From Eremophila alpestris peregrina (Eukaryota > Chordata > Aves > Passeriformes > Alaudidae), in contig WMCF01000015.1 of the NCBI GenBank assembly GCA_009792885.1, positions 10,730,698 to 10,794,697 on the forward strand: a stretch of 64,000 bases of DNA, given 5' to 3'. This document shows, piece after piece, positions 25,776 to 37,585 of the stretch (position 1 is the first letter of the stretch; each line of letters starts with the position of its first letter). The notes under the pieces are model-generated. The model ran no database searches, was not told where the DNA came from, and saw only the letters and a program-made list of their open reading frames with translations. The position numbers were made by a program, and so were the translations under genes.

Positions 25776-28700
25776 TACCATGGGGTGAAGCCAATCACTG
25801 TGTGATCTGCTGCAGAGTGAGGCCAGAACACCTGCTCTACTCTGAAGGACAGAAAAGCAGCTGGGTAGGAGAGTTTTTAAAAATAAATTCACTCAGAGCA
25901 GAAAAAGACAGGCTGCATATGTAAGTACGTAAATACTACAGAAGTTCCAAAGCACAGGCAGCTCTCCTCTGGTTCATTTCTGAGTCCTCACCTCATTTCT
26001 TAACAACCACTGCTGCACTTCTCAGGAAAGGCCATTAACTGTAATGAGTCAGAACAGCATCAGAGAAAATAGAACTTTTTTGTTAGAAGTGCCTGTGGAT
26101 TAATGCCAACATATTGATCAGCATTGATCAAAGCATGGATCAGCTCTTATCCTTCTTGTGTCAGGGAACTTAATGAAACCTAAACGGAGACCCTAAGCCA
26201 CAAGAGAGATCTCCAGCAACAAGAGAAGCTTCCACAAGAAATACCAAGGGACTGTTTCAGTCAGCTGGCATTACCAGGTAAATTTACAGTGTCCATAGCC
26301 CAAGGGAGAAGCGCTCCTATGAGGATACTTTATTTCAGAGCAAATTTCATCCTTCTGACTACTCAATCTGCTCTACTCAATTTGATTTCGCCTCATGCTG
26401 ACTTTGGGAAGGGGGTTTGTGTTTAAATATCCAAGGACAAACTAGGTCAAAGAAACAGTATCTAAGATTATTTGCTTTTCAGGTGTTTGGAGGCATGCGG
26501 TTTTCCTAAAAATTTCTCCTATAATTCCACAGACTTCAGTTTGATTTCCAGGCTCTTCAGTCACTTCAGAATATAAACCTTTCCACTAGCATACATCACA
26601 GCATTTTTAGTGCTCAGGCCTCATGCAGACATCCTTTTGACTTCAACATAAAGCACAAATATATTCAAGCAGCAACAGAAGAAAACCTCAGTTGAAGTTT
26701 AAATTGCATGGTTTACAAAGGAGGAAAGCCTGTTAAATTATTCCTTAAAGCTGTATTTCTAAAATGGAAAAAACTATGAAGAAATTAGGCCTGTCTCAAT
26801 TTGCAATTTTTTGTAAAGCATTGAAAATGTTGTTAAATTCTAAGAGCAAAAAGGCAGAACAATGGTGTTTCAAGGAAAAGGCAAAGACTAATTACTAGGA
26901 AGTCAGAGGAAAAATATGGTTTTGTTCGTACTTTCATTATTTTCCATTCAGCAAGAACTAGAACTGATTGTACTTAAATATTTCATAAAGGCTTAAATTT
27001 TCAAAGGTTGAAACAAGCTGCTTGATGCTTAAATACTCACAACACAGGAAAATAGTGTGATCACTATAATTACAGAGAAAAAATAAATAAGTTTTTCTTT
27101 CACTGATGTCAATAAAACTAATTTTTGCAAAAGGAATGGTTACATAAGCATTGTATCAATTTATTAATATTAAAATAGAATACATTAAAATCATATTTAT
27201 ACAATTATCTCTTCTAAAATAAACCAAACCCAAGGAAAGTTTTAAAAATCAATTTATAGAGGAAAAAAAGAGCCTTACTTCACTGTATAACATGAAGTTT
27301 CTATTTCTTATCATATTCTCATCACATGCCCACACCAACATTTCTGCCCATAGCTTTAGTTTACAGAATAATTAATAGCTGTTCTTGCATGGCTGTGCTG
27401 CATAGCTTCCCACTTTAATAGAAGAGTACTTAATATAGAGAGTAAACACTTCTTATAAAATATTATATTCTAATTGAAGAGCATTTAAAACAGAAATTAA
27501 GGTAAATATATGAATTTTCTAAAAAGGAGATCACACTGAATAGTTAATTCTTACATTAATCTCACAATAAAATCTGTCTGATTCATTTTACAGAGTAATC
27601 TCTCTGCTTGAGGGGGAGGGGAGCTAAGCCCAGCAGGAAACGAGCATGTACACACATGTAGACTCTGTGTCCCTGGGGCAAAACCCATCAGTGAACTGTG
27701 GCTAAAAATTAAAAGCATTTAACTTCATTACACTGCTGAACACACCTACAATGTGCCAACCCATAGAGGGGTCTGTGCCTTTAAGGACCCACCTGGAATT
27801 TCAGCATCTTTCCTTCCAAAATTTGGCAGGACCTGGTGAAATCATGTTGTCACATGCTCCTGAATGAGATTTTGGCTTTTTGTGGTGTCTGTACACAGAG
27901 CTGCCCTGCCCCTACAAAATGCAGTTACCAGACGGAAGTAGTTCACCACACACCTGAGGTTCAGAGTGCCCTGCTGCAAACAGAGAGCTACACTCACTGA
28001 AACGTTTCTCACACTGAGTGGAGAAACAGGGTACAGGCATGTATTTCAGTTTTATAAACTATTTACATGGAAAAAACATTAAAGCATGAACTTACTTTTT
28101 AAAAAATGTTTCTAGAAGCTAATTTAATTTATTCACAAGTCACCTTTTTTTTTTTGGCAAATAGAACAGTTTTGCCAGAATTCATATAATTAAGACTTAA
28201 ATTTGAATGGTTTGCAGCATCATTTCTAAAATGTTTTCCAGCAAAGACAAAAATAATTTTGCTTGGTTTTGTTGGTTTCTATTTTAAGGAAAAAAATCCC
28301 CATCTTTATGTTTCAAACATACGCCACAGACCCCACAATGCCCTGTTGAATAATGAGGAGGCAGCCATCTGACCAAGCACAGCATTGCTTCATCAGCAGG
28401 AAATCTGATCAGGACTCTTAAAAGGAGTTAACTCACTTGCAGACTACACAGTTACAGCACGTGTTGCCTTCATATTTCACTGCTTTATTAATATTTAAAT
28501 GCAGTCCTGTTTGTAGGAGCTTGGAGATGCTGGATGAGCTGCTTGCTCTCAGAAAGTGCTCTGTGGTAGACAGGATTATTCCCAGTCTTGGATATGCCAA
28601 GATTCCAACTTTTATTTGATATTCACAGTAATACAATATAAGTTACAGTGATTCTGATAACAATTTAATTTCAAATCAGGGTCAGGCAGAAGCAGGAGAA

Positions 28701-31529
28701 AGGCTGCAGGGAATCAAGTTCTGAGAGTGCATGAAGCCATGATTAGGGTATAACTCATGTGGAAAAAGCTTGGATTTGAGCTGTACTCTTATTTTATCTG
28801 TGACCTGCTCCAACCCCAACAGAATAATTTGGTCCAAAAGGTTCACTTGGAGTCCTCTCATTTCAAAATCAGCTGCAAAACAAGAAAGAAATGCACACCT
28901 GAGGGACAGTCACTTGGTTAAACTGCTTCTGCTATACCCACTTCATTGGAGTGATAGTAATTTACACCAACTGAGAATCTGCCCTGGTGTGTTTCATTTA
29001 CTTTTATAGTCCTTTAAAAAACATACCAAGTTCACCTACCAATTTTCTCCAAACTTTTGAGGTCACCCCTACCTTCTTCTGAGCCAGATTCTCTCTGAAT
29101 AAGAATGGGAATGATACAATTTCTCTGCATGGAAAGAGATCAATTCTTTCTAATTTACAAATATTCCAGTGAACAGAGTGATGATTCCATGTACTGTGAA
29201 GTCTCATAAATAAATATAACAGCAGAATCAGTGCTGTTGCTGGCTGTTCCACAGGAGGCTATCATCCCTGCTACCAATATGTCAATATGGTTAATTAAGG
29301 ATTAGAAAGAAGAAGAAAGCTCAAGTTCATGGCAGGTTTTCAACACAAAGAACACAAATGCATATTTGCATCCCAGGAGATAAAGAAATTAATCGAAAGG
29401 TAGCAAGCTTCAGTCCAGGAAAAGCTACTGCAAGATAAGCAGTGATATGACCACATTCAGCAATTCAAAATCAGCTTAAAAGTAGAAAAAGTCATTATAA
29501 TAGTACACCCATGGAAACATATTTTCCTGTTGAAACGCCAGGAGGCAAGAAGGAAAAGAGGGAAATAAAAATTACAAGCTCAGAAACTGACACAAGTTCA
29601 GTCTCAGTGAGACTGACAAATAGAATTCTCTCTATATTGTTAAAATACTTTAAAAGCAACTTGGAAATTTCAGGAAAAAAATAGGTCTAGAGATAATGAC
29701 TGATTTAGTCAAATGAACCTCCGGAAAAGCCTTCTGTCAAGACAAAATAAAATTTTGCACTTTGTATCACCTGTGAATGGCCTTTTACTGCTTAAGTCAC
29801 ATTCCCTGCAGAACAAATAATCATCCGTGTACCAAAGGCAAGAGAAATCTCTCATAGTGACTGAAACATCTTTAAACTGCAAAAGATTCTGGAGAGAGGT
29901 AACAAAAATCACACACTGCTCCATACCCTTCTGTAATTCCCCTGGATATCGATTAGCAGGACCTCTTGAATCAAGGTCAGTGTCTTCTAATGGAGTCAAC
30001 CCAGCTATTTCACCTTCAGCAAATTCATTCCAAATCTATGCCCTTCTGAAGGCCAGGAACCTTCTTCTAGAGTCTAATCTAGCTTTACTCATGGAAAAAA
30101 TGAATACATCTGACTCACCTTTTACCATTCTTTTCTAACTCTTGATTCCTAGCTTTTACCCCTGATATATTTCTACTAATGCAATCAGACCTCCTCTTGC
30201 TGCCTGAACAAGCCTGTTTCTTTTAACTTGTTCTGAAAGAGTGATTCTCCATTTCCTGGTCATCATAGCACCACTTTCTTGCAAGTTTTTGCATTTTGAA
30301 ATAATTTGAACTCACAAAGTTTACATGAGAGTAAATCTGTAGTAGAAAGGAATTGGCTGTGGTCTAAGGGATAAACTTAATGGTACCTGCGTGCTCTAGA
30401 CTATATTGGTTGCTTATAAGGGAGAAATAACACTGGGTTAATAACCTGGCCTCCCCAGTCTCATTGCTTTCCCTTGTTTCCTCTCAAAATGCTTTATTAA
30501 TAATTGCAAAGAGCGTATCACAACAAAATTGGAATGCAGAAACTTGCCTGTGCCAAGGAAAAAAAACCCTCTTCCTAACCTCAAGGACATTTTGCCATTA
30601 GTAAATGCCTCATATAAAACTAAAAATAAATGTGTGTACTCAGCTTACAAGATTTTCTCTCTTCAGCTTCTCCCCACTGCCAAACCACAAAACCCAGACA
30701 AGGGCAAGAAAGCCTTGGGTGCCCTATTTCTTTTCCCCAAAGGTTATGGTTGCTTACACATTAGGCTATGCTTCAAGAATTTACTGTGTAGAGTGATAAA
30801 CTCATTACTATTTCTGCCTAGCTTCATTTTTTCAATTATTCCTAGTTTTAAATGGAAATGTATACCAATGCACAAAATGTTATATTTTGTCAGACTGATC
30901 CCTGAAGTCTTACAACTTTATTTCTGCAAACACATAAGTGAAATGGCCTTGACTGCTACAGTCAAAGTCTCCAGTCTCCTTATTTCTTTGTGTTTTAGAA
31001 GATTGAACTAAACTTTGCAGAAAATGCCCAAAAGACATGAATCATCCCTGTTGCTAACCTGGGTTAGCACTATATATCAAAATATATATCCACTGCTGTA
31101 TAAAAATTTGCCATGTGAAAAAAGGCAATTTCAAAAGCAGAGGCAAACTATGGCAAGGGGCTTTACTGAATTCTTTGGTATTTTCATAAGCTGAAGGACT
31201 GAGATTTGCACTAGTCTCAGGCTGAATCTCCCCTATTTATTCCGACAAATATGTCAGGCTAGATTCCTCCAGCTGAAAAAAAAATTACCATCCTTATCAG
31301 TTCTCTCCCCAGCAAGTTGCAAAAAACCAGATGTGGTAGGATAAAGACATTGATCTGCACATTAGTGGGAATGGCTAAGGAGATACAGACTACTAACATC
31401 AATTTTGACAGCTCCAGACTTAGAAAACACTGCACATTTTATCAGGTAATTTGCTGACTGAAATAGGGGCAGTACTGCCTGATAAGGTCAGTTCTGAGCC
31501 AGCACAGGCATCTTGATTACTTCTTGGTG
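25776..31529. other. Unannotated intergenic sequence
   Basis: About 5.8 kb, AT-rich. Near 26110-26155 a GATC-containing 10-mer recurs three times in imperfect tandem. An 11-base T run is at about 28147-28157. A small 7-bp stem (gtttctc/gagaaac) lies near 28004-28027. Open frames of 67-160 codons, the longest at 30529-31011 (+), have no domain. No gene recognised. Confidence 0.5.
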
Positions 31530-31855
31530 AGAATCATACACTAATTTAAGTTGAAAGGGACCTAGGGAGGTCATCTGGCCAGATCATGCAACAGGGGAAT
31601 CTTTGCCATTAGATAAAGTAGCTCAGGGCCTTATCCAATTGAGTTCCACACCTTCCTGAGGCAGCATCTTCCAATATCTGATTGCCTATGATTTTATTCC
31701 CTAATGTCAATTAAGATTTTCCTTGATGCAGCTTGTGTCCATTGCCCCTCATCATCTACCTGTGTACCACTTGGAGGACACTGGCTCCACCTGGACTATA
31801 GAAGGAAAAATTCTTTCTCCCATTAGATAGCTGAAAACATCCCTTTATGCACAGA
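31530..31855 (-). mobile_element. Degenerate CR1 LINE, minus strand
   Basis: A reverse-complement CR1 3' end, clearly more diverged than the copy near 25.5 kb. It begins 'gaatcata...aagttgaaagggacct', followed by 'ggtcatctggccaga', 'ttgagttccacaccttcc', 'ttgtgtccattgcccctc' and 'ggacactggctccacc'. The high-coordinate boundary is vague and stops just before the 5' target-site copy of the next LTR. Confidence 0.82.
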
Positions 31856-31863
31856 AAACAGGT

Positions 31864-31869
31864 GGGGAT
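31864..31869. repeat. 5' target-site duplication of solo LTR
   Basis: ggggat, identical to 32438-32443 on the other side of the LTR; no substitution has accumulated in either copy. Confidence 0.78.
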
Positions 31870-32437
31870 TGTTGGGGTTTGTGATTTTCCATTTGTATTG
31901 GTTTGTTCCAAGCTGTTTTTACTGTTTGCCCTTGGTTCTGCCTGGTCTGCCTCCTTGATGCACCCCTCCCTGAGCTCCCCTGAGCCTCTCCCCTGTTCCC
32001 TCCCCTGGCACCTGTCTGTTTTCCCCAAACCTCGCCCTTTGTTCTAGAGAGGTCTGTGGGTTCTTCTTGATGATTTGACGATACATGTTTGTCCCTCCCT
32101 CGAGTTCTCCCCATTGCTCCCAATTAATGTCTATCCAGATTGTAACCACACCCCGATCCCTCCTGATTGGTTTGTTGTTACTGTCCCTCCCCCTGTTAAA
32201 AGGTATTGCACACCCCTGAGAGGGGCTTCTTTTGGGCAGTCCCCTCTTGGGGTGATTTGCCAAGACCAATGAACCCTGAGAACTTGGACCCCCAAAGGAG
32301 TCAGCCTCTTTTTCCAACGGCAGCAGGAAGGTTTCTACCACTCTTGCACCCACCGGGTCTGTGTGTGTCCTCGACCCACAGATCGTGGCAGGGTCGCCTC
32401 TGGGCAGAGCTAGCCTACAAGAGAGGGACCACCTGCA
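31870..32437 (+). mobile_element. Solo LTR with exact 6-bp target-site duplication
   Basis: A 568-bp segment that begins TGTTGGGG and ends CACCTGCA, flanked on both sides by the identical 6-mer ggggat (31864-31869 and 32438-32443). TG...CA termini with a matching short duplication are diagnostic of retroviral integration; a 6-bp duplication fits the beta-like/ERVK class. It is pyrimidine-rich and CpG-containing, unlike its neighbourhood. An inverted CCAAT (attgg, about 32166-32170) and a TATA-like TTAAAAGG (32196-32203) are spaced like a U3 promoter on the plus strand. No internal retroviral genes are present, so it is a solo LTR. The 179-codon minus-strand frame over it is an antisense shadow. 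Family assignment is by structure only. Confidence 0.8.
32196..32203 (+). promoter_or_regulatory. TATA-like element in solo LTR
   Basis: TTAAAAGG about 26 bp downstream of an inverted CCAAT box. The position fits a retroviral U3 promoter driving plus-strand transcription, but activity is unproven. Confidence 0.4.
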
Positions 32438-32443
32438 GGGGAT
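32438..32443. repeat. 3' target-site duplication of solo LTR
   Basis: ggggat, the partner of 31864-31869, directly after the terminal CA of the LTR. Confidence 0.78.
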
Positions 32444-32538
32444 AAAGGCAAACACCACTATTTCAATAGTTGCAATAGTTCAGAATACTGAGAGATTCTG
32501 CTACAAAGAAATGAAAGAACTGAAAAAGAGTAGTTTTT

Positions 32539-32598
32539 TTAATTTAGCCATCACCAACACACCATGAAAAACAGGTGTGTTGGTGATGGCTAAATTAA
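32539..32598. repeat. Perfect 25-bp inverted repeat (hairpin, 10-nt loop)
   Basis: The left arm 32539-32563 and right arm 32574-32598 are exact reverse complements over 25 bp, separated by the 10-nt loop atgaaaaaca. There is no mismatch or bulge, so either strand would fold into a 60-nt stem-loop. The arms contain agccatcaccaacacacc and its complement. The pairing stops abruptly on both sides. It lies about 100 bp downstream of the solo LTR. The perfection suggests a recent local inverted duplication; a small-RNA precursor is possible but not shown. Confidence 0.92.
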
Positions 32599-34126
32599 CA
32601 TCAGTAAGATTGACTTTCTCAAGAATGGGAAAACGACCTGTTGATACAGGAAGCCCTGTAAAAAGTATTTTATAAATGGGTTTTCTGGTTTAGTCCTGCT
32701 ACCTTGTTCTTTGTCAACTCCAAAATGGCATTTCCATTGCATAAGAAGTGGAAAATAATGAAAAATATTTAAATGATTCATTAAACTTTGTCATGCACAT
32801 TATTGAGATAAAGCTCATACTTTTCTTTCAGGCAAGTCTTAATGAATTGCAAATTTTTCCCCTGAAGCAACAGTGATTGGATATTGATTTAGAAAAGGTA
32901 AAGGGATGTGATTAAAAAACAAACTACATCAGAATGAAATTACAACAATGTGGAATCTCATTGTATGATGAAATGTAATCATACTATAGGCACTACACAG
33001 CATGGGAAGAAAAAAATTGCACAGTTCTTTATCTCAGAGGAAGCAAAGCAGAGGTAGAAAAGTCATCATTCATTGTACAACAGGCAAAATCAATCCCTGG
33101 AGTGAGCTACCTGAGCTTTTTCTCAGTCTCAGTCATGGATTTTATTAAGCCTTCTATTTTATTCTTTCAAACTTGTCTTTGTTTTTCTCTTGCATAAAGG
33201 ATGCAGGAAAAACTAAAATTAAGGGTTTTTTTCAAAACAAGCATTATTCTAAAGCTTTGGCCACACCAAGAGTGGAGAGATTCAGTGTGCTTTGTGTGGC
33301 TTGCATATGACCTCTGTGTTAATTTACAGATGGTTAGTTAAGTGCACAAGGACTGTTAATTGGGAAATATCCTTAATTTATGGTGGTAATTCAGTTTTAA
33401 GGAAATATGTAAATTGAGCTGAAGTGACCCATGCAAATCTAAAAGAATTTAATTTCATTTTCTTATCTGATTTCAGCTCACCTCTCTTTAATGCCCCTCC
33501 CTCCCTTCAGGATACCTTAGAATTCCAATGGATATGAGGTTTTTATGCCATTGTTGTTTCTTACCCAAATATAACCCTCATCTTATAACAACATCCCAGA
33601 GTTAACTATGCCTTACCAGAACACAATTCCACACTACCCATGCAAAATCCACCAATAAATCAATACCTTCAGATCCTGGTATCCCTAAACTTAATCCCAA
33701 CCCTAAGTGCTAAACAATTACACTGGTTGTTGTCCATCCCAGGTACAAAAAGAGAGGTTGTATGCCCCCATTCTGGCAGTCTGAGTAGCTCAAACTTCCA
33801 GCCCACTATGGTCCCATGAGAGAGTGAAGTTCCCCAGTTGGATAGGTCCTTTCCTACTTTTCATGCAATAGGTGTGTTTCCTCCTTCCTTCACCCTACAG
33901 AGAAGATTCACACCTTTCTCTGTTTACAAAAAAAAAAAAAAGGAAGTGCATGCAAACATCTACATTCTGAAGGAGCTGGAAGTTGTATGCACATCTAAAC
34001 ACATGTACAAAGGTGAAGCCTACATTGCTGTAAATAAAGAAGGTCTGGGGACTGATCTGAAACTCTTAAGTCCAAACTCTCACACCTTCAGTGCAGCCAC
34101 TGGAGCCCATGTATGTTTACCTTCTT
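32599..34126. other. Unannotated intergenic sequence
   Basis: Includes a 14-base A run (33928-33941) with no AATAAA just upstream. No gene, repeat family or RNA gene recognised. Confidence 0.5.
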
Positions 34127-34270
34127 CCTGCCCCATTCCTGAGTGTTCAAGGCCAGCCTGGATCAGACTTTGAGCAACCTGGTCTAGTGGAAGGTGTCCC
34201 CACTCATGGCAAGGGGGTTGGATCTAGAGGATCTTTAAGGTCCTTTCCACCCCAAACCATTGTGTGATTA
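34127..34270 (+). mobile_element. Short CR1 LINE 3' end
   Basis: About 145 bp of CR1 terminus on the plus strand: 'gtgttcaaggccagcctgga', 'gagcaacctggtctagtgga', 'aggtgtccccactcatggca', 'ggatctttaaggtcctttcc' and a final 'accattgtgtgatta' in place of the octamer tail. Extreme 5' truncation. Confidence 0.93.
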
Positions 34271-36980
34271 GATACCTTCATGGTTATAACTACCTCATAA
34301 TTCTAACTCTAGCCTTATGCAGAAACTCCAATGGCTTGGGATAGGAGGAACTGGAGATCTGTAATGGATTTGTAAGATATACACATCAGAGAGTATACAA
34401 AATACCTGATTTTTGAAAATAACAGGTTTTTACCCTGATGCTTGCCAAGAAAACATGAGATTGTTTGTCTGAGAGTTTAAGTTTTTATAAGGCTGGAATG
34501 GAAGAAATCCTTTTCCTAGTCATTCATCCACAGCACACAGAGCTAAGATGACTTACAGCACCAACAGGGACAAGTAACTCTGGGACAGATCAGTCTCTCT
34601 CGTCACAGTAACTGTACTCAAGGAACTGATTTGCAAAATCAGGATATTCAGATTATGGTCAGAGCTGTGACTAGGATTTGTGTTTCGAACAATGGGAAAG
34701 CTAAACTTGTGACACATTGTTAATCTGGGCCAGGGAGTAATCAGGGGTCTGTGTAATAGGAGAGGTAATCTAGCTAGCCATCTATCTAGAATTAAATAAA
34801 ATTGGGGTTAGGAATTGGACACCTGGGGAGTACAAAAACATTAGGTACTCCAAGACCAACACAGATGAAAGAAGGTGCTGGCAGAAACAAGGCTATAGTT
34901 ACTATGGCCTCATCTGACATCCAGGGGTTCAGCTGAATCAAGACAAGGGATAGAGCAAATAGGCAGCAAGGTTTATACTGAATTGTGCAGACCTTGAGGC
35001 TGAAAGCCACTGCCAGTAAAGGGAGAGTGGCTAGAAGACTCCTGAGATAGGAAAGGCACAGTAGTAGTGTTAAGTTGTAGAATCAAGATTAAGCATATCC
35101 ATAACCTTCAAGACATCTGAAGGTCTGTGGTAGTCCTTGGCAAACTTTGCAGGGTTCAGAATGAACTTGAGAAGGGTATTTTGCTGGGCTGTTTCAAAGA
35201 CAATTTAGGTAACTCCTAATTTTCTGCCTACATATATTCATAACTAATTTATACTAATTTGTTGCTGCATTCAGTTAATGATCCAATGACACAGGAGTCA
35301 CTATGTCCATGTTCAAATTATTACACAATTAAAATCAGCTTCTCACACAAACCCTGTTGAACTCTTCAAATCAGATGGAGGGGTTGCATGGGCCTTACTT
35401 ACAGTCAGGGAAGGTTATTTTGCAGCTGAGCAAGAGAGCCTGCTGCCAAGGGCTCACTGGTTGCTGCCAAGGACCGTGGGCAGCAGCCCACAGCCAGCAG
35501 CACAGCTTCTGCTTTGCCTTCCCTGATTGTCTTCATTCCATAGGTAACAAAGACAGAAGATAAAAATACCTGACTCTGTAGAGACAGGCTAAGAGTAATG
35601 AATCACCTTTCACTTTGAAATCAACAGCAAAGAAGAAACAAAGCTCAGATTCAGCAACTGTGTATTTCTCCTAGGACAGAAGATAACTCCTTAGGCATCA
35701 TTCAGCCAAGTAGATCTTTCTTAAAAATAAACATACAAAACAAAACAAACCCACAAGAAGCAGTTGTTCAGTCCTTCTAGATTCCAACACAAGAAATAAA
35801 AAATGTAGAGACGAGTACTCACAAAGAAGAACAGCTTCAGGGACAGTTCATGGAAAATCAAGCCCTCTCTGAGAAATAGAATACAGAATAAAGACCAGAA
35901 CAGCTGGAAGATAAATGCAGTTTTTGCCCAAACATGAGAGGCTGAATTTGAATCTATACATGAGACTGATTCCTTGTTCAAAACTCCTTTTTCCTCTCCT
36001 AAATAGATGGTTGAAATTTGTCAAATATTTAGACATCTATGCTCTCAATCTATTGTCAATTAAACCTATTTGTGTTATTCAGCAATTCCAGATATTTTCC
36101 TCTATCTTTAAAGGATTTCTGTGATTCTATCTCAAATGTGTACAAATTTCCCTTCCTAGAAGTGAAATGCCTTGGAGTCTGGAGACTTCTGGTGGTCTGT
36201 TGTGTAGGTACAGTTTCAGCTGAATTTCTACCACTACTGCTGCCATCCTTTGGCCCAGCATCTAAATTTATCAATCTAATTTTTCCAGATTTCTTTGGGA
36301 ATACCCAGAAGGATTTTCTAAGGTCAGTTGTTCTAAGGTCACTTTTTGTATGTCTTTCAGAGCAAAGTCACCTCTATCTTCAGACACAAGGTTCAGGAGC
36401 TCTCCTTAGTAACTCCTTAGTCACTCCTGCACAGCTAAAATCCAAGACATAGTTACCTTGTGCTTCATCATCTCCAGCTCACACAAAGGCTTTGTAATTC
36501 AAACCAAACTAGAATAGTTATACAGTCTTAGGAATCTCATGCTTCTCATTAGTTAATGATGTATCCCTAAATGGATAATCCATTTCAGGGCTAGTTACAG
36601 ACATCACAGCAGGAAGATTTTAATTTATCCACTGCTGTGAACACTCTCACATATATTGCAGATTCCTGCATCCTTGCACCCAGTTAAGGTCTCCCTTTCC
36701 CAGGAGCTTTTGGGCAGAACAAGAACTGCTGCTATAAAAGTTACATAGGTCAAGAGCTGCAGCTATTCCTGTCATCACACACTCATTATTCATTATTCTG
36801 GCCACTTTGATTGCATTTTAGTCTGTATAAACTGGTTCTACTTTCTATTAACTACCAGAGTGAGAAAAGTGTCAAGGTTTTGTTTTTTTTCCACTCTAAC
36901 AAAGAGCAAGGGGAAAGAAGAAGGGGAAAAAAGGGCATTTCCACCAATTACATCTTCGAAGAAAGTAACTCTCTTCTCAC
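34271..36980. other. Unannotated intergenic sequence
   Basis: AT-rich. A small GC-richer patch at about 35440-35520 contains a gtgggc...gcccac hairpin. A 137-codon open frame (36039-36452, +) has no domain and is within chance range. No gene recognised. Confidence 0.5.
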
Positions 36981-37585
36981 AAAATCACAGAATTACAGAG
37001 TAGTTGAGGTTGAAAGGGATGTCTGGAAGGCATCTGGCCCAATGTCCCTACTCAATCAGGGCCACCTAGAGCTGGTTGCCTAGGACATGGTCCAGGAAGC
37101 TTTTGAGTATCTCAAAGGATGGAGCCTCCACAACTTCCCTGGACAACCTGTACTAGTGATCAGTCATCCTCATATTTCCAGATGTTCAGAGGGAGCTTCC
37201 TGTGCTTCAGTTTATGCCCAGTGCCTCTGGTTCTGTCACTGGGCACCACTGAAAAGAGCCTGGCCACATCCTGTTTGCATCCTCCCTGCAGGTATTGCCA
37301 CACAGTGGCAAGATCCTCCTGAGCCTTCTCTATTTCAGGCTCAACAGTCACACCTCTCTCAGCCTTTCCTCACACGTGAGTTATCCCTGTCCCTTCACCA
37401 GCTTCTTTGCCCTCGCCTGCCAGTACATCCACGTTGGTCTTGTACCTGGGAGCCCACAGGAGCATGGAGCACTCCAGGTGTGCCTTGTTCTGTGTTGAGC
37501 ATAGGGCAGGATCATCTCCCTTGACCAGCCCAGGATACCACCAGCTGCCTCTGCAGCAAGGGCACACTGCTCCACTGCAAATGAT
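36981..37585 (-). mobile_element. CR1 LINE 3' end, minus strand, about 600 bp
   Basis: The longest minus-oriented CR1 in the window. It starts with 'aaatcacagaattacagag', then 'ttgaggttgaaagggat', 'tggcccaatgtcccta', 'ggagcctccacaacttccct', 'cctctggttctgtcactgg', 'cttcaccagcttctttgcc', and an end-of-ORF2 region near 37.5 kb ('agggcaggatcatctccctt', 'ccaccagctgcctctgc'). Several 60-145-codon frames on both strands fall inside it and are not genes. Confidence 0.94.

Noticed and set aside
30529..31011. 160-codon plus-strand open frame
   Set aside because: No domain, and the length is compatible with chance.
31919..32458. 179-codon minus-strand open frame
   Set aside because: It lies almost wholly inside the solo LTR, antisense to it; LTR composition explains the lack of stops.
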